Both the position numbers and the translations under genes were made by a program. A stretch of 64,000 bases of DNA, taken from Petaurus breviceps papuanus (taxonomy: Eukaryota; Chordata; Mammalia; Diprotodontia; Petauridae). Numbering within the stretch: the stretch's first letter is position 1; each line of letters begins with the position of its first letter. The DNA is taken from NCBI GenBank assembly GCA_028583685.1, contig JAMXIF010000045.1:6389822-6453821 (forward strand), given 5' to 3'. Below the pieces are notes generated by a model, which did not search any database, was not told the DNA's origin, and saw only the letters and a list, made by a program, of their open reading frames with translations. Positions 56,255 through 64,000 of the stretch are shown here, piece by piece.

Positions 56255-56500
56255 ATGTGGGTGCTTTCTACTTTATCCACCTGTGCCAATGTCATAACTA
56301 CTCTGATGGCTTTCACTTTCTGGTTTTGGGACTCAGTCTTTTGGTATTTTAATAAATTTTCTAGCTTATTCCCCCATATGGCAAGCATGATGTATTTTGT
56401 GATGGATAATTATATCAGCATATCTGTAATTTCCATAGGCATTGTGAATATGGCATTGCTGATACAGGTAGACACTCCCCTCACTCACCAGCAGGTCTGA
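56255..56500 (+). other. Hydrophobic 81-residue open frame, unassigned
   Basis: ATG at 56255 and TGA at 56498. It reads MWVLSTLSTCANVITTLMAF then TFWFWDSVFW and further hydrophobic segments (ISISVISIGIVNMALLIQ). Two or three membrane-like stretches. It lies 25 bases after the GC-rich patch, so the two could be the 5' part of a processed copy of a membrane-protein mRNA. No family recognised. Confidence 0.25.
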
Positions 56501-57256
56501 ATTCTATTGCTTGCCCTCAAACTGGTTCAGCCTGTGTGCCAAGATGGTTTTACTGGAGAGGGGCTGCTGAGTACTACAGCTTGTTGGAGGCACAGGTGAG
56601 AGTTGAGTGACAGGTGGACACCAAAGGTGGGTGAGCAGCCCTGAAAAGGGCTCACACCAGAGATTCTCCCCCTCCCTGAACGCCCTATAGATCCCCCAAG
56701 TCATAAGAGGATTAGCTAAAGGAACTGGTCAGAGGAAACAGAAGACCAGGGTCAAGGAAACTGTGGTGTTCAAGAATTTGAAATGCTATAACAGGGGAAA
56801 GGAATCATATTTGCTTTGTCTGACCCCAAGGACAGAAAAAGGAGCAATGGGTAGAGGTTGCAAAGATGCTATTTCAGGCCTCGTTGTCAGGGTGCTGTGA
56901 GCACATGCTGTGGGAAAAAAATGGCACCAAAAGACTTCCTCAACACAGGGTTGGCACAAACCTTCAATTTGTCAAAAAAATACAGTACCTTCGCAAGAGG
57001 CACCATTTCCCATGCCCCAGGGATAGGGGTGACTACAAATAATTATTACAAATCTTGCCACAAAAAATGCACAGGCAAAGGAGAAAGAATCCAACCATGG
57101 AAGCATACTATAAGAATAGAGATGACCAGGGTTGATCTTCAGAGGAGGATAGTGAAGTAAAGAAAGCCCCAAAGAGTAATGCCAAATGGACACATGACCA
57201 AAAAGAATACATAAGAGATCTTAGAAAAGACTCCGATTGAATAAAAGCTAAAAAGG
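56501..57256. other. No clear feature
   Basis: 56930-57170 and 57420-57480 show short blocks resembling ends of old DNA transposons (acaataaaatgaggcacaat), without measurable inverted repeats. Confidence 0.3.
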
Positions 57257-57405
57257 GGTGGCTAGGTGGATCAGTGAATAGAGCACTGACCCTGGAGTCA
57301 GGAGGACCTAAGTTCAAATCCGGCCTCAGACACTTGACCGTACTAGCTGTGTGACCTTGGGCAAGTCACTTAATCCCAATTGCCCTTCCCCCCAAAAAAA
57401 TTTTT
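57257..57405 (+). mobile_element. WSINE1-like SINE, subtype I
   Basis: ggggtggctaggtggatcag, gttcaaatccggcctcagac, gggcaagtcacttaatccca, A-rich tail. Confidence 0.9.
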
Positions 57406-57670
57406 TTATTAAAAAAATTATATATAGTACCTTCCAAGTACAATAAAATGAGGCACAATAAAAACAGGTGTGCCTTTATTCCTTTACATATTGCAACATA
57501 TTCTTAGTGTCATCAATGCCATTTTTATGAGTAATATATGTCAAAGAATCCATTTCTTTCCTCCATGCCTTTTTCTTCCTCCAAATAAGCATCTTAACAT
57601 TTCTTTCTTCCTTTGACTTCTAACCTCCATAAAAATGAAGGCTACTTACCTTCTTTCTGAACTGACAACC

Positions 57671-58199
57671 TGTAGCAGCAAGCACCCCAAGCGTCCCCAG
57701 GGTCGCTGCTACCACAGGTTCTTGGATCTGCTTTGATAAAGGAAAGCAACTCAAAATGGGTTAACAAGCTTACTTTAATCAGTCAAATATGTATCCTTTA
57801 CCTAGTTCAAGGGGAAAAAGGTCAGCACCCCGAACTTCAGAATATACACACAGAATTATCAAGACAGAGAAACAAATCAAGTAAACAGTTTTCCAAACTG
57901 TCCAACCGTTACATCCATACCAAATCAACATCTGGGTTTCAAAGCTGGGGGACCCTGGACAACGGCTTCCCAGAGTTTCATCTGATCAAATCACAGAACA
58001 CTTCTCAAAGTGAGCCCCCAAAACAAAGCTACACATCAGGGCTTATATAGCCTTCTCCTGGCTCAGAGAATGTAACAACCTTATTGACTCCCTGCTCAAT
58101 CAAGAAGTATCTACTGAAAAACAAGCCTCCCACCCCAGGCTCCAGATGCACTCTAGCCTAGGGGCAGGGAAGATCTTAAAAATGTACATTCCCATTACA
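57671..58199 (-). mobile_element. Solo LTR, about 530 bases
   Basis: Leftward TGTAATGGGAATGTACATTT to GCTGCTACA, with TATATAAG near 58043 in that sense. Flanks caacc (57666-57670) and caact (58200-58204) are a 5-base duplication with one difference. Same family as 29659-30198; the two are closely similar along the whole length. Fossil without internal genes. Confidence 0.9.
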
Positions 58200-58261
58200 C
58201 AACTTCAATCAATTAAATAGTCATTGGACTTTTACTATATGCAAAGTATCATTAGGGAATC

Positions 58262-58780
58262 ATTCCTAAATACTTTATTTCTTCTTTTTTGTATATTTTA
58301 ATATAATTTTTTATTTAAACTTAAATACAAAATTAGAAAAGGAGGAAAAAAACATTATCATGGACACAGCTGACCATAACAGAGGATTCAATATAAATTT
58401 CTACCTCAAGAAAACCTACATATTAAATACTACATATTGTTTTCAAAGCTGCCCAGCTTTTCTTTGCTTCTTTGCTGGTTTTCTTTTGTTCTCTTCTGTG
58501 CCATTTTTATTTTATTTTTTTCTCTTCCTTCCCCCAACCCCATCCTAACAAGGGTTACAATTAATTGTGGGGATATGCATACATACATACATATCTATAG
58601 ATAGCTATATATACATATATCTATAAACATACACATATATACATATACTCACATATGTGAGACCATACCATGCTTATTTCCTCCTTTAATCTGCTTCTCT
58701 GAGGGTGGATAGAACCCTCCTTCATAGGTCCAAGTGTTTCCATGTTTTTCTAAATTAGCCAGCTCGTCATTTCCTACACT
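58262..58780 (-). repeat. L1 3'-end fragment
   Basis: Shares with 21197-21650 the blocks tacaaaattagaaaaggag, actacatattgttttcaaa and gctggttttctttt. A TA/CA microsatellite lies at 58575-58660. Confidence 0.65.
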
Positions 58781-58999
58781 ACACAAGCATTCCAGCCTGG
58801 GAACATCCTATCTGAGAGATTGTCTATGAAAGGTTTTTCCCTCAATTTCCTGTATTCCTTCTATTCTTGGCTATGTGAATATTATTTATATAAGAAAATT
58901 TTTAATTTAAAATAATTTAAATTATCCTTTTTACACTTCAATAATGCTCTCCCTTATAATTCAAGGTCTGCTGCTGCTGAATCTACTTCCTTTTATATC

Positions 59000-59680
59000 A
59001 TTTTTACTGTTTTTTTAAGTTCCTGACCTCTTACTCTTCCTAACAAATTTTATTATTTTTTCTAACTCAGTAAAATCATTTTTAGTAATTTAATTGGGAT
59101 GACATTGACAAAATAGATTAATTAGGTAAAATTGTCATTTTAAAAATCATATTGGCTTTACCTACCCATGAACAATAAATATTACTCTAGGTATTTAGAT
59201 CTGAGTTTATTTGTAAAATAGAAAATGTTTTATATTTATGTCTATATAACTCCTGTGTCTGTTTTGGCAGGTATACACTTGTGTCTTTTATGCTGTCTAG
59301 GTATTTTAAATGATCTAGAGCTGTATTGAATAATATTGCTGACACATAATGTAGTTTCTCTATTTTTTACTTTTGATTAATTCTGTTTTAGCTTCAACTT
59401 TGTCTGAGATCACGATTACTATCCCTGCATTTTTTACATAATAAATCCTACTCTTGCCCTTGATTTTATCTTTGTGTGTAATTCTCATTTTCATAATGTT
59501 TCCTGAAAGCAACAAACTGTTATTTTTAATCTGCTATCCACTTCCATTTTATGGGCAAATTCATCCCATTCATTTTCTAAGCTACAATTGCTTATTGTAT
59601 ATTTTCCTCCTTCCTATTTTCCTCACTATCCTTCTCACTCTATTGACCCTATCTGTCCTCACTCTCCTCCTTTACTTTCT
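59000..59680 (-). repeat. Diverged LINE fragment
   Basis: Antisense L1-like sequence (aatcatattggctttaccta, tctgagatcacgattacta, tttatgggcaaattcatccc). Boundaries uncertain. Confidence 0.5.
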
Positions 59681-59681
59681 T

Positions 59682-59778
59682 TTTTAAGCAATTGGGGTTA
59701 AGTAACTTGCTCAAGGTTACACAGCCAGGTGTTTCTGGGTGGATGCTAAGTGTCTGAGCCCGGATTCGATCCGGATTA
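59682..59778 (-). mobile_element. WSINE1-like SINE, subtype II, truncated
   Basis: gcaattggggttaagtaact, tgctcaaggttacacagcc, gagcccggattcgatccgga. The head is missing. Confidence 0.85.
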
Positions 59779-60569
59779 AGAAATATCCGAATTATTTCTT
59801 TCTGAATTTAGAAGACTTTTATATGCTCCTATATGTGTGTGTGTCTATATATACTGTTAACCTTTAAAAGTTTGGTTAAAGGAGACAAACAAATAGTAAT
59901 ATACAGTTATTTCATTTTATTCCCTTAAAACTAGTGAACTTGTAAGTACAAGGAGTGAGAAACTAAGTTCTAACTGTCTGAACAAAAGAATGAGAAAGCT
60001 TAAATACACTTTAAAACCATCCCAATTCAGGGTGGCTGTGTCACACAAATTTAGGATCTCCATCAATGTTTAATCATTGTATGAGAAAGGAATTTTCTTA
60101 ATTGAATAGATGGTAAATACAATAAAATAAGAGAGTTGACAAAGTGTCAATTGAAATCATGACTCAGGATATCTGTGTTTTCTTTACTATTAACTTTCCA
60201 TAACATAGTATATGTCCAAAAAATATTAAGGTAAGAAAAAGTCCCATTACTCAAGTTAATGCTTCATCCTTAAGGGTCATAAAGTAAGCCTCATCTGGCT
60301 TTATTGACATAGGAAGAAGTATTCTCCAAGCTCACTCAGAGAGCAAAGACAAAGCAGGGTCTGTTTGGAATTTGTGATCTCAGGATGTCTCTGTTTTCCT
60401 GCCGTATGGAGTATGTCCCAAGATAAGGGGAAATTCCACTTCCAGCCTTATCTGGTTTCTGGAGTTTCTGATACAGGAAAAGGCATTTTTAAAGCAAAAC
60501 AAAGCAAAGCAGTTTATTTGATGAATTCAGACTTTGGCCAAAAATATGATATTTAATGATTATTATTTC
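59779..60569. other. Unassigned DNA with a weak internal repeat
   Basis: ctcaggatatctgtgttttc (about 60163) and ctcaggatgtctctgttttc (about 60379) head two similar stretches that both contain gtatgtcc. This might be part of an old LTR. Not assignable. Confidence 0.3.
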
Positions 60570-62393
60570 ATCTATATGTATACACGCACATATGTCCTTC
60601 TTTAGTGCCATGAGAGTAGGGTTCCAAAAGAATTAATAATATTTTTTCACATAAGCAGTAAATAATTTTACTTTATTGAGTACCTTATATTTAGTCATTA
60701 ATGCTTGCCTTATCTTTCTCCTGTGTTTCTCCTATGTTGACTTTTCCCTTAAGTTCTGGGGTTTTTGTCACAAGAACCTAAAAGTCTCTAGGTTAGTTAA
60801 ATGTCCAATTGTTTTTTGGCATTCAGGATTATAATTAATTTTGCTGGCTAAATTATTCTTGGTTGTAACCCCAGCTCTTTTGCTCTACAAAATATAATAC
60901 TCCAAGACCTATGAGCCTTCAATTTAGTAGCTGCTAGGTCTTGTGTAATCTTTATTGTAGCTCCATGATATTTAAATTATTTTTCTTGTTACTTCCAATA
61001 TTTTTTCCTTAACCTGAGAGATTTGAAACACAGATATGATAGCCCTGTAAGTTTTCCTTCTGGGGTCTCTTTCAGGTGATGATTGATGGATTTTTTTTTT
61101 TCTATTTCTGCTTTGTCTTCTTATTCTAAAACTTCAGGACAATTTTTCTTGTTAATTTCTTATAATATTGTATCATGAATCTTTTTTATCATATTTTTCA
61201 GGTAGTCTGACCATTCTTATTATTTCTTCTCAATATGTTCTCCAAATCAGTTACTTTTCTGTTGAAATGTTTCACTTTGCCTTCTACTTTTTCATTCTTT
61301 TTATTTTGCTTTTGATGTCCTGGTGTCTTCAAACATCATTAGCTTCCTCTTGTCCAATTCTAGTTTTCAAGGAATTATTTTCTTCCTTAAGTTTTTGATT
61401 CACATAATTTTCTTGGATTGCTCTCATTTTTTCCTAATTTTTCCTCAATCTCTCTTATTTAATTTTTAAAGTCCTTTTTTAGTTCTCCAAGAACTCTTTT
61501 TGCAGTGGGGACCATTTGATGTTTCTCACTGAAAAAGGAGGGGTTTTCTTTAGCTCTATTATCTTCCTCTAACTATAAACCCAGATCTTCTCTGTCCCCA
61601 TAGTAGCTATCTATGGATTGGTTCTTTTTTCTTTGCTCGCTCTCTTGTTTGTTTTTTAATTATAAATATTATTAAGCAGCTATTAGTGTGGTAAAGTTCT
61701 AGTCCCGAGTTATGGAGAACCCAAGTCTAAGTGGCATTACTGTTATGGAGGTCTGTCCCAGGGCCCATCCTTGGACTCTCCTCTCTACTTCTAAGTCACA
61801 GCTGGGGGACCCAGTCATATTATCCTGCAAGTGATCTTGCTCCCTGCAATTCCTCAGGTGGCTGCAAACTCCGGCTGTCCTCTCTGACCCAGAATTGAAA
61901 CCAAGGATTCTGTTCTCCTCCAAGGGCCCAAAGCCAACAAGGTCCCCACCCCTTCCTGCTGCACTGACCAGGTGTGTGGTAACTCCTTCTCCCTAGAGCC
62001 ACAGCCTGGGAGGCATCTGGTCAGCACAGCTGTGCTTGGCATCCCTCCACAATCCTTCAATCTTCTCCCACTTAGCCATCAAGCCCCCACACTGTTGCAA
62101 AATGAGAGTTTCTAAGGCTGAGGCTGCCTCTCAACCCAGCTGCCCTCAGGGCTTGCTGCTTGTGGATTCTGCAGAGTAGATCTCAAGGGGGTCACACTTC
62201 GCTCAGGCTCAGCCTCCACAGGGGAGATCAGGTCTTTCCTGAGGTCTTCTCCAATTATCTTAGGAGGACCAGTGCTTTACCCCATGTTTATTTCTGCTAC
62301 TCTGGGGCAATGTTCTGGTTTTTTTTTTTGTGCATGTGGAGGAAATTTGGAGAGCTGAAAGTTTTCTGATCTACTCTGCCATCTTGCCTGAAT
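60570..62393 (-). mobile_element. Old ORF1-only L1 (half-L1-like)
   Basis: Leftward: 5' end with caagatggcagagtagatca at about 62393, a 5' UTR to about 61640, ORF1-like coiled-coil region to about 60750, then a short tail. The same order as at 10131-14744 (match cttttggggatc-type block, seen here as ccttctggggtctctttc). No ORF2. Heavily diverged. Confidence 0.65.
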
Positions 62394-62519
62394 CTTCTCT
62401 CCAGTACTTTATTTGTAAAAAATAATTCTATAAGAAATCAATTTACAAAATTACCAAACAAAGGATTATTTTAGATTGATTGGCATTCTAGAAGGTAGCA
62501 TTTTTTAAAAACACAGTAT

Positions 62520-62687
62520 GGGGGTGGCTAGGTGGCACAGTGAGTAAGAGTACCGGCCCCAGAGTCAGGATAACCTGGGATCGAATCCAGGCTCAGATAC
62601 TTAGCACCACACCCAGAAATAACTGGCCATGTAACCTTGAGCAAGTTATTTAACCCCAACTGCTTTAAAAAAAATAAATAATAAAAT
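62520..62687 (+). mobile_element. WSINE1-like SINE, subtype II; first of two at one target
   Basis: ggggtggctaggtggcacag, gtgagtaagagtaccgg, gagcaagttatttaacccca, A-rich tail. The 13-base repeat aaaaacacagtat flanks it at 62507-62519 and 62688-62700. Confidence 0.92.
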
Positions 62688-62700
62688 AAAAACACAGTAT

Positions 62701-62869
62701 GGGGGAAGCTAGGTGGCACAGTGAATAGAGCACCAGCCCTGGAGTCAGGTGGACCTGAGTTCAAATCTGGCCTCAGACATTTGACAGGTACTAGCTGTGT
62801 GAACTTGGGCAAGTCACTTAACCCCAATTGCCTTACCTTCCCCCCTCCAAAAAAAACAATCAAACAAAC
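62701..62869 (+). mobile_element. WSINE1-like SINE, subtype I; second of two at one target
   Basis: gggggaagctaggtggcaca, gtgaatagagcaccagc, gggcaagtcacttaacccca, A-rich tail. Flanks aaaaacacagtat (62688-62700) and aaaaacacagcat (62870-62882). The middle repeat is shared with the SINE on its left. Confidence 0.92.
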
Positions 62870-63100
62870 AAAAACACAGCATAAAGGATAACTGTTACTG
62901 TCTTCCAAATCACCTGTAGATCAGAAGTAAGTTGAGACTAATCATCTCAGTGACCTCAGGAACTATGATTGACTCTGACAGTGATCAGGAGCCACTATGC
63001 AATGAAGTGTATCTGAATATAAATAAATTTATAAATATAAATAAATAGAATTTCAATAAAGAATTGAAGACTTCAGAAACTATCAAAATTAAGTTATTCA

Positions 63101-63248
63101 GGGGTGACTAGGTGGTGCAGTGAATAGAGCACCCACCCTGGAGTCAGGAGGACCTGAGTTCAAATCCAGCCTCAAACACTAGCCATGTGACCTTGGGCAA
63201 GTCACTTAACCCCAACTGCCCCTCCAAAAAAAAAAGCAAAAAAAATAA
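63101..63248 (+). mobile_element. WSINE1-like SINE, subtype I
   Basis: ggggtgactaggtggtgcag, gttcaaatccagcctcaaac, gggcaagtcacttaacccca, A-rich tail. The short flank aagtta(agtc)attca is on both sides. Confidence 0.88.
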
Positions 63249-63309
63249 AGTTAAGTCATTCAGTAGCCATGATGTGTATTCTGTATGGTGGGCGGGTCAA
63301 TTATCATTT

Positions 63310-63450
63310 ATGCCCCTTATTGGGGTATGATGGGGAAACTGAGGCTCAGAGCTTGGACAATGTGCCCAGTGTCCTGGAGCTTACCAGTGGCAGAGCTGGG
63401 ATTTGAACTCAGGTCTCCTAACTCCAAACCGACGATTCTGCCCACGACAC
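63310..63450 (+). repeat. MIR SINE
   Basis: gatggggaaactgaggctca, gagctgggatttgaactcag, gtctcctaactccaaac. Confidence 0.8.
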
Positions 63451-63929
63451 TCAGTTCCTAGACATTAGACAAAATTAACGTTAAAAGATTATCTTACAAA
63501 ACATTATGGAACTTGGTCAAATGAAATCGGTCTTCAGAATTGGTGATAAGGAATGTTCTCTATGAGCTGGCCCTACACAAAACTGACATGGGGGAAAATC
63601 AAGGCCGCCCCATGTCAGCTGCCCAGGAGACCCCCTGCTGCCAACAAGTCTGCCCTAACACCCCATCCACAAAACCACATGTTTAGAAATCCTTTTAAAC
63701 TCCTGCCTTCTTACGTATCACATCTGCTCTCTGGATGCTGTTCTCTCCCCCAGATGCTTAACATTTGAGATTCTACCTGTGGCCTCCCTGGCCCCCTTCC
63801 AGATTTCAAATAAATCACCAGCTCCTCTGATGGTAAAGGGGTTGAGGGAAGAGTGGAGAAGAGATGTCTCAGCCCTATGCGGAGAGAGGACACATGGAGG
63901 GACTGGGTTCTTGTTGTTTGTTTTGTTTT

Positions 63930-64000
63930 GTTTTTTTTTGCCTTTTGGAGGGTAATTGGGGTTAAGTAACTTGCCCAAGGTTTTTTGTGTGTGGGTGTTA
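63930..64000 (-). mobile_element. WSINE1-like SINE, cut by the window end
   Basis: ttggagggtaattggggtta then agtaacttgcccaaggtt. The rest lies beyond 64000. Confidence 0.8.

Overview
This window is eukaryotic, repeat-dense mammalian DNA, almost certainly from a marsupial and probably an Australian one. The reasons are about 17 copies of a tRNA-headed CORE-SINE of WSINE1 type, L1-derived elements carrying only ORF1 (half-L1/HAL1 architecture), abundant old L2 and MIR, and solo LTRs. Species cannot be fixed from sequence alone. There are two assembly gaps (25275-25674 and 52715-52724). No tRNA or rRNA gene, CRISPR array or bacterial feature was seen.

Host genes. (1) 1295-8336, plus strand: the last four coding exons of a GLIPR1-family gene. 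They encode the end of the CAP domain, the cysteine hinge, a 27-base microexon and a C-terminal membrane anchor, with splice phases that agree and a poly(A) signal at 8356. (2) 16155-16282, minus strand: an exon matching the C-terminus of the ribosome-biogenesis protein KRR1, convergent with GLIPR1 as in other mammals. I could not find its other exons. (3) 31.2-47.4 kb, plus strand: an unrecognised gene of short charged exons. It contains an internal tandem duplication of a two-exon unit: one decayed copy, one intact copy, one copy reduced to intron and a fourth starting exon. Downstream exons chain in phase to two possible C-termini.

Mobile DNA. Region 9.9-15.0 kb is a three-level nest: an old plus-strand L1 fragment, split by a minus-strand ORF1-bearing L1 that lacks a 3' tail, itself split by a complete-ended half-L1. 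Each of the two inner insertions is bounded by an exact 16-base target duplication. Other ORF1-only L1 copies lie at 42.4-44.5 and 60.6-62.4 kb. A mariner-type MITE with perfect ends lies at 2324-2709 and a foldback element with arms of about 107 bases at 44684-45037. One LTR family occurs four times (about 215-1048, 29659-30198, 37619-37977, 57671-58199), and an unrelated LTR splits an L2 at 50920-51892.

Layout. 0-8.4 kb: GLIPR1 3' half. 8.4-16 kb: intergenic plus the L1 nest. 16-31 kb: KRR1 exon, SINEs, L1/L2 pieces and poorly explained DNA around the large gap. 31-47.5 kb: duplicated-exon gene. 47.5-64 kb: no convincing gene, a CpG-rich patch near 48.5-48.9 kb, a GC-rich patch near 56.0 kb, LTRs, L2, L1 and clustered SINEs, including two inserted at one target site.
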